A model generated the notes under the pieces. That model was not told where the DNA came from. It saw only the letters and a list, made by a program, of their open reading frames with translations, and ran no database searches. From SAR116 cluster bacterium AG-313-A07 (lineage in GTDB: Bacteria > Pseudomonadota > Alphaproteobacteria > Thalassobaculales > Thalassobaculaceae): a DNA stretch of 35,431 nucleotides. The position numbers were made by a program, and so were the translations under genes. Below are positions 17,482 through 26,193 of this stretch, piece after piece. The stretch covers positions 1-35,431 of the forward strand of contig QBVV01000020.1 in assembly GCA_003284265.1 (NCBI GenBank). Reading direction: 5' to 3'. How positions within the stretch are numbered: position 1 is the stretch's first letter; each line of letters begins with the position of its first letter.

Positions 17482-18438
17482 ATGTCGAGAGAAATAAGTT
17501 TTAAATACAAAGCGCCGTTAAAGTTTCAAGATCAGTTTATAACAGCATCTGGTGAGGCGCGAGCGACAGTCGAATTTAGAAAATTTGATACACTTTGGTT
17601 CAATACAGGAACTTTGTGTAATTTAACATGTAGTAACTGCTACATAGAGTCATCACCATTAAATGATAGTCTAGTATACATATCAGTTGATGAAGTGAGT
17701 AATTATCTCGATGAATTAGATGAATTACAGTTAGATCCTCCGCAGATTGCGTTTACGGGTGGAGAGCCTTTTATTAATCCAGATTTTCTTAAAATTTTGG
17801 ATGAATGTTTGTCTCGCGATTTTCGCATACTGGTCTTGACCAATGCAATGAAGCCTATGCAGCTCAAGAAAACAGAACTGAAACAACTCAAAGATCGATA
17901 CCCAGGGTCAGAGTTAGTATTGAGAGTTTCAATAGATCATTATGACCAGTCTGTGCATGAGGTGGAGAGAGGTCCTAAATCATGGTGGCCAATGATCGAT
18001 GGTATTAACTGGTTGAGAGATAACAAATTTACCATAAAAATAGCGGGACGTAGCCTAGCCAAGGAGACCTCTGAAGAATGCAGAATGGGCTATGGTCGAT
18101 TATTCCAAGAGTTGGAATTGAAATTGAACCCAGACGACCCTGACGATTTAGTTATTTTTCCAGAGATGGATCCATTAACGGATGTTCCTGAAATAACAGA
18201 AAAATGCTGGAATATTCTTTCCGTGTCACCCGACGCTCAGATGTGTGCAAATTCCCGGATGGTTATTAAGCGAAAGGGCGCGGCTCATCCAACCGTTGTG
18301 TCCTGCACTTTATTGCCATATGACCCGGGATTTGAATTAGGAAGATTCTTAAAACATTCTGTAGGGAAAACGCACCTAAATCACCCACACTGCGCACAGT
18401 TTTGTGTGCTCGGCGGTGCTTCCTGCAGCAGTCAATAA
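17482..18438 (+). CDS. Radical SAM protein with C-terminal cysteine set
   Basis: A 318-residue radical SAM enzyme. The [4Fe-4S] motif is C46-N-L-T-C50-S-N-C53, and the SAM-contact GGE motif is in FTGGEPF (91-97). The C-terminal part carries C242, C255, C275 and a final group H-P-H-C304-A-Q-F-C308...C315, reminiscent of a SPASM/Twitch auxiliary-cluster domain, though the spacing should be tested. Start: ATG at 17482 preceded by AAAGGG; GTG at 17476 is possible. It overlaps no neighbour and runs convergently into the metallophosphoesterase with a five-base gap. No small precursor-peptide gene is evident next to it, so a peptide-maturase role is not supported. The reaction is unknown. Confidence 0.87.
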   Translation: MSREISFKYKAPLKFQDQFITASGEARATVEFRKFDTLWFNTGTLCNLTCSNCYIESSPLNDSLVYISVDEVSNYLDELDELQLDPPQIAFTGGEPFINPDFLKILDECLSRDFRILVLTNAMKPMQLKKTELKQLKDRYPGSELVLRVSIDHYDQSVHEVERGPKSWWPMIDGINWLRDNKFTIKIAGRSLAKETSEECRMGYGRLFQELELKLNPDDPDDLVIFPEMDPLTDVPEITEKCWNILSVSPDAQMCANSRMVIKRKGAAHPTVVSCTLLPYDPGFELGRFLKHSVGKTHLNHPHCAQFCVLGGASCSSQ

Positions 18439-18443
18439 GCCTG

Positions 18444-19283
18444 TCAGGAAATATTAGAGGCACGTGGTTCCGGCCACTCTGTACCTTTTTGTCTTATCGG
18501 GAGGGTCCATTGCCAATGCTCATTGCCAAATATAGAGATATCAATTTGATCTTTAATAGTAATCTCGGTCCAGGCTCCGCATGGCTTTCCATTTGAGAAA
18601 AAACTTTCTATCAAAGAGGGAAGGGTGATGTGGTGGACGCCGTGTAATGTCGAAAGGCGTGGCCAATGAATATGTCCACCTACAGTCATCTTCACGTTTG
18701 GATCTTTTTGGATAATATCAAGAACAGTGTTTGCATAAGGCAGAGACGCTGCCCAAGGATTATTAGCAAACCAAAAGTTTCCTGTTAGATCGCCAGAAAA
18801 TTGTGGAACATGACAGAAAATTATAGCGGGTTTATCGTTAGTTTTTAAATCCTTTTGTAACCAAGTTATGGACTCTTCATCGTCGCCAAAGCCAGTTGCA
18901 GGCGCGTATTTGGCGTTTGGACACCAAAAAACCAAATGCCATCCGCATAAGTCCAAGCTTCTGCTTCTCAGATTTGAGCTTAAAAGCTTTTCATTTTCCT
19001 CCACGGAAAGAAAATGAATATCGTGGTTTCCAACAAGATGTTCTTTTTGACATTTGATTTTCGAGAGGCGTTCTGCAACCTCGTTCATTAAACGTAAGTC
19101 GGTTGCATGGTCTAGATCATTTATTCTATCGCCCAAATCAATAATTAGTTGGGCGTCAGAATTATTAGCGGTTGTAACGAATTTATCTAGGAGCATTAAT
19201 GATGCTTGGCTTTGTTTTGTTCTGACAGGAATTCCATGGTGGATATCTGTTATGATAAGAAGCTTTAAAAGATCACAAGACAT
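18444..19283 (-). CDS. Metallophosphoesterase (calcineurin-like)
   Basis: A 279-residue calcineurin-like phosphoesterase. The five metal-binding motifs are visible in order: TDIHHG (D-x-H), GDRIND (GD), GNHD, the lone histidine in FCHVP, and GGHIHW (GHxH). Members hydrolyse phosphomonoesters or phosphodiesters, including cyclic nucleotides (CpdA-like), or 5'-nucleotides; the substrate cannot be told here. It has no signal peptide, so it is probably cytosolic. The gene follows folB on the same strand after 57 bases and may be the third gene of a folM-folB transcript. It converges with the radical SAM gene. Confidence 0.92.
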   Translation of the reverse strand: MSCDLLKLLIITDIHHGIPVRTKQSQASLMLLDKFVTTANNSDAQLIIDLGDRINDLDHATDLRLMNEVAERLSKIKCQKEHLVGNHDIHFLSVEENEKLLSSNLRSRSLDLCGWHLVFWCPNAKYAPATGFGDDEESITWLQKDLKTNDKPAIIFCHVPQFSGDLTGNFWFANNPWAASLPYANTVLDIIQKDPNVKMTVGGHIHWPRLSTLHGVHHITLPSLIESFFSNGKPCGAWTEITIKDQIDISIFGNEHWQWTLPIRQKGTEWPEPRASNIS

Positions 19284-19340
19284 GCAAATTACCTTTTATT
19301 GTATATTTATTATCAAATATAGGTTAGAAGGAAGGCTGAA

Positions 19341-19703
19341 TTAATTACAATACTCCATCTCAACGCCCACGCCGCGACAGTCTGGATACACATCAGGTTT
19401 TTTGGTGCTGACTATAGCCCTTTGAATACCGGGTTGAACTGCAACTATTTCAAGGATCGAACGGCAGAGGGTTTCTTGAAGATTGAAATGGCGGGTTTCC
19501 GTTAATTTAGTGATTTCTTTTCGTAAGAAATCATAATCGACCGCATGATCGATAGTGTCTCCATTTCCGGATGACGCCCCAGCAACAAATAGCTCTATGT
19601 TTATGATTATGCGCTGCGGACCAGTTTTTTCGAATTCATGAATGCCAATATTGATATCAACCTCGTAATCCTCAAGAAAAATTTTAGTAGAAACGACGCC
19701 CAT
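19341..19703 (-). CDS. folB: Dihydroneopterin aldolase
   Basis: FolB splits 7,8-dihydroneopterin to 6-hydroxymethyl-7,8-dihydropterin and glycolaldehyde in folate synthesis. The 120-residue length is typical. The conserved pieces are the GIHEFEKTGPQRIIINIEL segment with the glutamate and the strand core, the D-Y-D-F-L-R region of the hot centre, and the basic-acidic C-terminal strand (VSTKKPDV). It is co-directional with the folM-like SDR, 23 bases downstream of it, so the two probably form a pterin operon. Confidence 0.93.
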   Translation of the reverse strand: MGVVSTKIFLEDYEVDINIGIHEFEKTGPQRIIINIELFVAGASSGNGDTIDHAVDYDFLRKEITKLTETRHFNLQETLCRSILEIVAVQPGIQRAIVSTKKPDVYPDCRGVGVEMEYCN

Positions 19704-19726
19704 TGAACTATTACCCTTTTTCTTCT

Positions 19727-20500
19727 CTAATCAATAAAGGCAACATCGCGCGCCAGTTTTTGGAGGCTTTGTCCACCATCAATAGTGATAACATTTCCAT
19801 TGATAGAACTACTATTAAGAATAAATAAAACCGAACGAGTAATGTCTTCAACCGTTGAAACCTGTCCTATTGGACTCATTGTTTGTCCTTTGATAAAACT
19901 AGCCGCTCCCTGATTGCCACTTTCTAATGTAATGCCAGGAGCGATGCCGTTGACCCTTACTTTTGGAGCTAGTGCCATCGCCAGTGCTGATGTGACCCCT
20001 TGTAATGCAACCTTGCTGATAGTGTACGATAAATAGTCTGGATTTATTGCATATACTTTATTGTCAAGAATATTAATAATACAACCTTTCGTATCTTTGT
20101 TTAATGAATTAGCAAACACCTTGCTTAAAATGGTTGGGCTTCTAACGTTAACTGCGAAATGTTCATCTAAACTCTGCTCGGTAATGGTTTCAACAGTATC
20201 ATATTCGAATAACGAAGCGTTATTTATCAACACCATTAGAGGCGCAGGACCATTCTCCACTTTTCTCATTAAACTCTCGGCTGCCCCACGTTCAGATAGA
20301 TTCTGAGTAATCACCATCCCATTACCACTATCAGCTTTAATTTCCTGAAGCAATTTAGACGCCTGGTCAGAAGATTTGTGACAATGTATGTACACGAACC
20401 AACCATTCGCCGCTAAAGCTTTTGCAATACCCGCCCCAATACGTCGTCCACCGCCGGTCACCAACGCAGCTCTCTGGCTTAATTTTTTCACGGACAGCAT
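19727..20500 (-). CDS. folM: Pteridine reductase-like SDR (FolM/PTR1 type dihydrofolate/dihydromonapterin reductase)
   Basis: An SDR of about 257 residues whose cofactor loop is T-G-G-G-R-R-I-G. This is the TGX3RXG form that marks pteridine reductases (PTR1, FolM), where most SDRs have TGX3GXG. INNASLF and the catalytic Y-T-I-S-K follow. PTR1/FolM enzymes reduce dihydromonapterin, dihydrobiopterin or dihydrofolate with NADPH, which matches its position directly upstream of folB. The start is uncertain: TTG at 20506, ATG at 20500 and GTG at 20491 are in frame. GGAG touches the ATG and lies nine bases from the GTG, so the GTG is a fair alternative. The symbol is by family, not proven activity. 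Confidence 0.8.
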   Translation of the reverse strand: MLSVKKLSQRAALVTGGGRRIGAGIAKALAANGWFVYIHCHKSSDQASKLLQEIKADSGNGMVITQNLSERGAAESLMRKVENGPAPLMVLINNASLFEYDTVETITEQSLDEHFAVNVRSPTILSKVFANSLNKDTKGCIINILDNKVYAINPDYLSYTISKVALQGVTSALAMALAPKVRVNGIAPGITLESGNQGAASFIKGQTMSPIGQVSTVEDITRSVLFILNSSSINGNVITIDGGQSLQKLARDVAFID

Positions 20501-20506
20501 CTCCAA

Positions 20507-21056
20507 TAAATCTGCACAAGTCGATCTTAATCAAATACGCAAGGAGTTGAAAGAACGATTAGTGTGTTAATCGAGCTTGCCCACATTTAAAGTAACAACC
20601 GAATTGAAATCTATACCGTTTGTTTCGTATCTATATTATACAGTTAAGGTACTATCTCGTCCCATCTTCATTTTTAGTGATAAAAGCGCCTATTTACTAT
20701 AACATATAGGAAATTTTACCGCTTAATTATGCACAGAAGAATATAGTAGCCAGATCTTTATTATAAATTTATTCGGTATGTATCAAAAAAAAATAAATTA
20801 AATATAAGTTAGTTAAAATATAATAAAAACAATAGGTTACAATATCTGCCTATATTTTAACCATTTTGTAAATTTAATAGGGAGTCTGCCGATATAAAGC
20901 TACTCAACAGTCCTTACCCACAGCCTTTTCCACAGGCTCAGTGGATTATTGTCATTTTGACAAAATTACCCAGTTGACCTGGGACAAACACTTCACGAAA
21001 TTAGGGGTGTATAGAATGATAAAGACGGTTTCCTGATAAATGAACAGGTATCCAAT
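20507..21056. promoter_or_regulatory. 550-base AT-rich divergent region between folM and uvrC with DnaA-box-like motifs
   Basis: No gene is evident. Bases about 20620-20880 are very AT-rich, with A- and T-runs. Downstream are TTACCCACA at 20914-20922 and TTTTCCACA at 20926-20934, each one mismatch from the DnaA box TTATCCACA and in the same orientation, and a weaker inverse copy at 20940-20948. Two dyads follow: TTTTG-A-CAAAA (20955-20965) and CCCAG-TTGAC-CTGGG (20969-20983). The region must hold the folM and uvrC promoters. A replication origin, or DnaA control of uvrC, is possible but unproven. Confidence 0.5.
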
Positions 21057-22991
21057 ATGAACAATAAAACTAGTACAGGGATTGAGAGGGGGATTGGTAT
21101 AATTCAATCGCAGTTGAGGAGCCTTTCCTCGAAACCGGGCGTATACAGAATGATTAATTCGGCTGGGGAAGTTTTATATGTTGGAAAAGCAAATAATCTA
21201 AAACAACGCGTCAAAACATATACAGCGCCCACAAAAATATCTCATAGAATAACTCGCATGGTTAGTGAAACCAATTCGATGGAAATAGTAACTACGCACA
21301 CAGAAGTGGAGGCTTTGCTTCTAGAAAGTAATTTGATTAAGCGGTTGAAGCCTAAATATAATGTTTTGCTTCGTGATGATAAATCATTTCCATACATTTA
21401 TATTTCGGATCATGAGAGTTGGCCGATGTTATCAAAGCATCGCGGCTCCCAGTCAAAAAAGGGTGATTATTTTGGTCCCTTTGCATCTGCTGGTGCTGTA
21501 AACCGTTCAATAAACGCGCTACAACGCGCTTTTATGATACGTAATTGTACAGATAGCGTCTTTAAAAACAGGAATAGGCCCTGTCTTCAATATCAAATTA
21601 AAAGATGCGTCGCGCCTTGCGTAAATCTTGTTTCTGAGGAGGAGTATGCTGAATTAGTCAAAGAGGCAAAAGAGTTTCTGTCCGGAGACAGTATTTCAGT
21701 TCAAAAAACTCTTGCAGCGCGAATGCAAGGTGCAAGTGATGCGTTGGAGTTTGAAAATGCAGCTATTTACAGAAATCGGATCCACGCATTAAGTCAAATA
21801 CAATCGCATCAGGATATTAATATCCAAGGTATTAAAGATGCGGATATTTTTGCCCTGCATCTCGAAAAGGGTGTCAGCTGCGTTCAAGTGTTCTTTTACC
21901 GAGGCGGAAGTAATTATGGCAATAGGGCATACTTTCCAGGGCATGATAAATCGCACGAGCCGGAAGAAATTTTGGCAGCATTTATAGGCCAATTTTATGA
22001 TAATAAAGTTCCACCCAAGGAACTGATAATCAGCCATGAAATGCCCGAAATACTATTATTAACCGAAGCCTTATCAACGAGATTTGGACGTAAGGTAAAC
22101 ATATTAAAACCATCCAGAGGCTCCAAAAAAAAGCTGCTCAAATATGCTTTGGTTAATGCTCGCGAGGCCTTAGATCGAAAGCGAGCGGAAACTTCGACTA
22201 ATACCGTGATATTTAATCGCATCGCTGAATTATTTGAGTTGGATGCTACCCCCAAACGAATAGAGGTATATGATAATAGTCATATTCAGGGAACTAATTC
22301 GGTGGGAGCCATGATCGTGGCTGCCTTGGATGGTTTGGAAAAAAATTCTTACAGAAAATTCAATATAAGGAATATTGATGGAGGAGGTAACAAAGACCAA
22401 ACTCTCTCGGGTACTCGTGAAGCGTCTAGGGAAACGGGAGGTAAAATAAAACCAGGAGACGATTATGCGATGATGCGTCAGGTTTTATACCGACGATTTT
22501 CTGGATCATTAGTTCAATCAGATGGCGTGAGAAAGACTGTTATGCCAGATTTGGTCTTTATTGATGGGGGTCCAGGGCAGCTATCCTGTGCTTTAGAAGT
22601 AGCAGGAGAGCTTGGATTGATTGACCTTACATTTGTAGCTATTTCAAAAGGTCCAGATAGAAATGCTGGCCGAGAACGTTTCTATCGGCAAGGCAAGCCA
22701 TCATTCACCCTTAAAGACAGTGATCCAGTACTATACTATCTGCAACGACTAAGGGATGAGGCGCATCGTTTTGCGATCGAGACGCATAGAGCACGACGGT
22801 CAAAGAACCTTCTACGTTCTGAGATTGATGATATCCCATCAGTTGGAGCCCAGCGAAAACGATTACTCCTTCACCATTTTGGTTCAGCCAAGGCGATATC
22901 TCGGGCTGGATTAGAAGATTTAGAGCAAGTCGATGGAATTAGTATACGGCTCGCAAAGATAATTTATGACTATTTTCATGAAACTGCGTGA
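21057..22991 (+). CDS. uvrC: Excinuclease ABC subunit C
   Basis: UvrC makes the two incisions around damage held by UvrB. The 644-residue protein has the N-terminal GIY-YIG nuclease (KPGVYRMINSAGEVLYVGKAN, about residues 26-46), a UVR domain for UvrB contact (about 205-240), an RNase H-like 5' nuclease core (VYDNSHIQGTNSVGAMIVA with the catalytic aspartate) and C-terminal helix-hairpin-helix DNA-binding repeats (IPSVGAQRKRLLLHHFGS and LEQVDGISIRLAKII). It heads the plus-strand run uvrC-pgsA-mobB-moeA-moaD-moaE. Confidence 0.98.
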   Translation: MNNKTSTGIERGIGIIQSQLRSLSSKPGVYRMINSAGEVLYVGKANNLKQRVKTYTAPTKISHRITRMVSETNSMEIVTTHTEVEALLLESNLIKRLKPKYNVLLRDDKSFPYIYISDHESWPMLSKHRGSQSKKGDYFGPFASAGAVNRSINALQRAFMIRNCTDSVFKNRNRPCLQYQIKRCVAPCVNLVSEEEYAELVKEAKEFLSGDSISVQKTLAARMQGASDALEFENAAIYRNRIHALSQIQSHQDINIQGIKDADIFALHLEKGVSCVQVFFYRGGSNYGNRAYFPGHDKSHEPEEILAAFIGQFYDNKVPPKELIISHEMPEILLLTEALSTRFGRKVNILKPSRGSKKKLLKYALVNAREALDRKRAETSTNTVIFNRIAELFELDATPKRIEVYDNSHIQGTNSVGAMIVAALDGLEKNSYRKFNIRNIDGGGNKDQTLSGTREASRETGGKIKPGDDYAMMRQVLYRRFSGSLVQSDGVRKTVMPDLVFIDGGPGQLSCALEVAGELGLIDLTFVAISKGPDRNAGRERFYRQGKPSFTLKDSDPVLYYLQRLRDEAHRFAIETHRARRSKNLLRSEIDDIPSVGAQRKRLLLHHFGSAKAISRAGLEDLEQVDGISIRLAKIIYDYFHETA

Positions 22992-23067
22992 ACATATCGG
23001 TTGTGAATTTAAGTCGGTCGTAATAATTTTCCTGTTACCAATGATTTTTTGACCTAGGGTATCGTAG

Positions 23068-23643
23068 ATGAGAAGTTTGCCAAACATTTTGACAATGTCG
23101 AGGATAGCCGTAATTCCCGTCTTGGTCATACTTATTTGGGTTGGAACAGATCAGCTTAAATGGATTGCTTTAGGTGTTTATACTTTTGCTTGTATAACAG
23201 ACTATTTTGATGGATATCTGGCCAGAACTCTAAACCATCACTCCGCAATGGGACGTCTATTTGATCCGATTGCAGATAAGTTGCTTGTGGGCGCTTGCCT
23301 TCTAGTTCTCTGTTCATTTGGCTACATCTCCGGTTTAACAGTCTTGCCTGCATTGATTATTTTATTAAGGGAGATTTTGGTTTCTGGGCTTCGGGAATAC
23401 CTGGCTGAGATTCGCGTTGGCTTGCCAGTAAGCCGCTTAGCTAAGTGGAAAACTGGGTTGCAAATGTTTTCTTTAGGTTTTTTGATTGTTGGCGATGCTT
23501 CTCCTCCCGACATCCCTTCAGTGTTAATAGGGGAAATTTGTTTATGGTTGGCTGCCTTGCTGACACTTTGGACTGGTTATGATTACCTAAGATCAGGATT
23601 TTTGCACGCTAGCGCAGGGGATTCGGACAGATTGGACGATTAA
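23068..23643 (+). CDS. pgsA: CDP-diacylglycerol-glycerol-3-phosphate 3-phosphatidyltransferase
   Basis: PgsA makes phosphatidylglycerophosphate, the committed step to phosphatidylglycerol and cardiolipin, in the inner membrane. The 191-residue protein shows the CDP-alcohol phosphatidyltransferase motif D-G-x2-A-R-x8-G-x3-D-x3-D in DGYLARTLNHHSAMGRLFD followed by PIAD, plus several membrane segments. The order uvrC-pgsA followed by molybdenum cofactor genes is common in Alphaproteobacteria. The gap from uvrC is 76 bases and to mobB 44 bases. Confidence 0.96.
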   Translation: MRSLPNILTMSRIAVIPVLVILIWVGTDQLKWIALGVYTFACITDYFDGYLARTLNHHSAMGRLFDPIADKLLVGACLLVLCSFGYISGLTVLPALIILLREILVSGLREYLAEIRVGLPVSRLAKWKTGLQMFSLGFLIVGDASPPDIPSVLIGEICLWLAALLTLWTGYDYLRSGFLHASAGDSDRLDD

Positions 23644-23687
23644 GGGACCTTACAATTCTCCTTATGATATATATATGGACCGTTTAG

Positions 23688-24194
23688 ATGGAAGTATTTG
23701 GATTAGCTGGATGGAGCGGAAGTGGAAAAACGACATTATTGAAACGCCTGATCCCAGTTTTAATCTCTAAAGGCATATCCCTTTCCACTATAAAGCACGC
23801 CCATCATAGTTTTGATATAGATAAACCAGGTAAAGATTCATATGAGCACAGGTTAGCGGGTGCTTCAGAAGTTTTAATAACTTCAAACACGCGATGGGCC
23901 TTGATGCATGAAAATAGAGGGTCTGAAGAACCTACTTTAGATAGTTTATTAAAAAAGCTTTCAGCTGTAGATCTAGTCCTTTTGGAAGGGTTTAAAAAAG
24001 AGAACCATAAAAAACTGGAAGTTTATCGGGCGTCAAATGGGAAACCATTATTACAACAAAAGGACCCTAATATTTGCGGGATAGCGAGTGACATTCAACT
24101 GGGCAACCTAGGCGTTCCAGTATTTGATCTCAGAGACGTTGAATCGATTGCCAATTTCATTATGCAAAGTTCTGGGCTCTTGGAAACTTTGTGA
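23688..24194 (+). CDS. mobB: Molybdopterin-guanine dinucleotide synthesis protein B
   Basis: A 168-residue GTP-binding protein that assists MobA in attaching GMP to molybdopterin. It begins with the MobB strand and Walker A loop (GLAGWSGSGKTTLLKRL), has the KHAHHSFDIDKPGKDSYEHR segment typical of MobB, and a Walker B-like strand (LVLLEGFKKENHKKLEVYR). MobB is often dispensable but enhances bis-MGD cofactor formation. It starts 44 bases after pgsA and is 12 bases before moeA. MobA is not in the window. Confidence 0.94.
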   Translation: MEVFGLAGWSGSGKTTLLKRLIPVLISKGISLSTIKHAHHSFDIDKPGKDSYEHRLAGASEVLITSNTRWALMHENRGSEEPTLDSLLKKLSAVDLVLLEGFKKENHKKLEVYRASNGKPLLQQKDPNICGIASDIQLGNLGVPVFDLRDVESIANFIMQSSGLLETL

Positions 24195-24206
24195 TAAGAT
24201 ACGGTT

Positions 24207-25478
24207 ATGGCACAACTAACCGATGACTGCTTCGCATTTGGGGGGAAACTAACTCAGGTTGATGAGGCATTGAACCAACTTAAGGGCACGTTGAAACCCT
24301 CCGCAAAGACGGAGCAAGTTCCTTTGGTGAGGGCGCTGAGTCGTATCCTTGCAGAAAATATTATTTCTCATAAAAATGTGCCAGCAGATAATAATTCGGC
24401 GGTTGATGGCTTCTCAATTTATTATGATGATATTCAGTCTGGTTCTGAAACTAAGTTACCAATTACTGGCCGTGCAATAGCGGGTGTTCCCTTGGGACGT
24501 CTGCAAAATAGAGGAGAAGCAGTTCAAATTCTAACAGGTGCATTGATGCCTGATGGGCCGGGTGGACAGAGGCCTGATACGGTTGTTATGATCGAGGACT
24601 GCTTGGTGGATGGAGAAGTCGTATTCCTGCCAGAGGGTATTTACCGTGGAGCAAATTGTCGTCTGTTGGGCGAAGACATTCAGTGCGGTGAAACGATTTT
24701 GAGGGCAGGTTGTAAATTACGGCCACAAGAGATTGGATTGGCGGCCTCGATTGGCTTTGGTCATCTGCCAGTTATGGTCCCACTAAAGGTAGCAGTATTT
24801 TCAACGGGGAATGAAGTTCTTGACCCAGGGGATAACCTTTTTGAGGGGGCAATATACGACTCCAATCGGTACACACTAATGCAACTGTTGAATAGTGTTG
24901 GATGCGAGGTAGTTGATCTGGGGATTCTAAAGGATGATCCAAAAATCATATCTGATGCCCTGTTATCTGCAACGATCAAATACGACTTAATACTTACTTC
25001 TGGAGGAGTTTCGACTGGGGAAGAAGACCATGTCCGCAAGGTTGTGGAGAATGAGGGATCTTTGTTGTTTTGGAGGTTAGCTATAAAGCCTGGTCGACCG
25101 GTTGCATTAGGCCAAATTAATGGCACGGTTTTCATAGGACTGCCGGGAAATCCCGTTGCTGCCATGGTTACGTTTCTGCAGATTGCTAGACCCATTATTC
25201 TTAAACTTTCAGGTGCTAATGATACCGCGCCTAAATTGTTTTCAGTGCAATCTGACTTTAGTTATAAAAAGAAGTTACATCGCCGAGAGTATGTCCGTGT
25301 ACAAATAAACAAAAATGGAAACGGTAAATTAATAGCCAAAAAGTATCAAAGAGAGGGTGCAGGTATCCTTTCGTCTATGGTTTTTGCAGACGGTTTCGTC
25401 GAACTTCCTGAACATATCGTAAATGTTGAAAAGGGCGATTTTGTTAACTATATCCCGTTTAGTGAGTTGGGCTTATGA
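24207..25478 (+). CDS. moeA: Molybdopterin molybdenumtransferase
   Basis: MoeA inserts molybdate into adenylated molybdopterin. The 423-residue protein has the N-terminal region with the PADNNSAVDGFS signature (the expected D-N-S-A-M/V-D-G motif), MPDGPGGQRPDTVVMIED, and the MogA-like domain with STGNEVLDPGD, SGGVSTGEEDHV and the GLPGNPVAAMVTF motif. Its end overlaps the moaD start by four bases (ATGA), a sign of translational coupling. Molybdoenzymes are not in the window. Confidence 0.97.
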   Translation: MAQLTDDCFAFGGKLTQVDEALNQLKGTLKPSAKTEQVPLVRALSRILAENIISHKNVPADNNSAVDGFSIYYDDIQSGSETKLPITGRAIAGVPLGRLQNRGEAVQILTGALMPDGPGGQRPDTVVMIEDCLVDGEVVFLPEGIYRGANCRLLGEDIQCGETILRAGCKLRPQEIGLAASIGFGHLPVMVPLKVAVFSTGNEVLDPGDNLFEGAIYDSNRYTLMQLLNSVGCEVVDLGILKDDPKIISDALLSATIKYDLILTSGGVSTGEEDHVRKVVENEGSLLFWRLAIKPGRPVALGQINGTVFIGLPGNPVAAMVTFLQIARPIILKLSGANDTAPKLFSVQSDFSYKKKLHRREYVRVQINKNGNGKLIAKKYQREGAGILSSMVFADGFVELPEHIVNVEKGDFVNYIPFSELGL

Positions 25479-25726
25479 ATTTATTATATTTTGCATGGAT
25501 TCGAGTAAAAATGGGCGTTTCTGGTGAGCACATTGATCCACCTAAAAATATTAAAGATATTAAAGGCCTTATAGACTGGATAAAACAACGTAATCAAATC
25601 TCAAACGAAGCCTTCTCTGACATTAGCAATATCAGAATTGCAGTTAACCAAGAATATGTAGATATTGATCACCCTGTACAAGCGGGTGATGAAATAGCGT
25701 TTTTCCCCCCAGTGACAGGGGGATAG
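25475..25726 (+). CDS. moaD: Molybdopterin synthase sulfur-carrier subunit
   Basis: The 83-residue ubiquitin-like protein ends in the required Gly-Gly (FFPPVTGG), whose C-terminus carries the thiocarboxylate donated to precursor Z. The opening strand LLYFAWIRVKMG and the central region INQEYVD fit MoaD. It overlaps moeA by four bases and is followed after three bases by moaE, its catalytic partner. Confidence 0.95.
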   Translation: MNLLYFAWIRVKMGVSGEHIDPPKNIKDIKGLIDWIKQRNQISNEAFSDISNIRIAVNQEYVDIDHPVQAGDEIAFFPPVTGG

Positions 25727-25729
25727 ACA

Positions 25730-26179
25730 ATGATCCGGGTACAATCAGCCGACTTCGATGTGGGTTTAGAACTAAAAAAATTAACAGAAGGAAACCGTCA
25801 GATAGGTGCAGTAACAAGCTTTGTTGGTTTGGTCAGGGATATTGCGGATAAAGATACTATTTCTGCGATGGTCTTGGAGCACTACCCAGGAATGACGGAA
25901 AAGCAACTTGCAGATATCGAGCATGAAGCTAATCAACGTTGGGATTTGAATAGTAGCTTAATCATTCACCGTTACGGGCGTCTTGAACCGGGTGACAATA
26001 TAGTGTTAGTAGCTTGTGCCTCTTCCCATAGAGAAAGTGCTTTTGACGCATGTCACTTTTTAATAGATTGGCTGAAAACAAAAGCTCCATTTTGGAAATT
26101 AGAAGAAACTTCAGAGGGAGGCAGATGGGTTGAGGCTAAGATTAAAGACGATATAGCAAGGGCTCGTTGGGAAAAATAA
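25730..26179 (+). CDS. moaE: Molybdopterin synthase catalytic subunit
   Basis: MoaE forms the heterotetrameric molybdopterin synthase with MoaD and converts cyclic pyranopterin monophosphate to molybdopterin. The 149-residue length is typical. The catalytic region is KTKAPFWKLEETSEGGRWVEA, in which the lysines and arginine correspond to the family's active site, and GAVTSFVGLVRD is the conserved N-terminal segment. It is the last gene of the run and converges with fmt after 14 bases. moaA and moaC are not in the window. Confidence 0.96.
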   Translation: MIRVQSADFDVGLELKKLTEGNRQIGAVTSFVGLVRDIADKDTISAMVLEHYPGMTEKQLADIEHEANQRWDLNSSLIIHRYGRLEPGDNIVLVACASSHRESAFDACHFLIDWLKTKAPFWKLEETSEGGRWVEAKIKDDIARARWEK

Positions 26180-26193
26180 AATACAACCGATGT

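Noticed and set aside
20798..20812. CtrA-like site TTAA-N7-TTAG in the folM-uvrC gap
   Set aside because: One mismatch from TTAA-N7-TTAA but in an AT-rich stretch where such matches are expected by chance.
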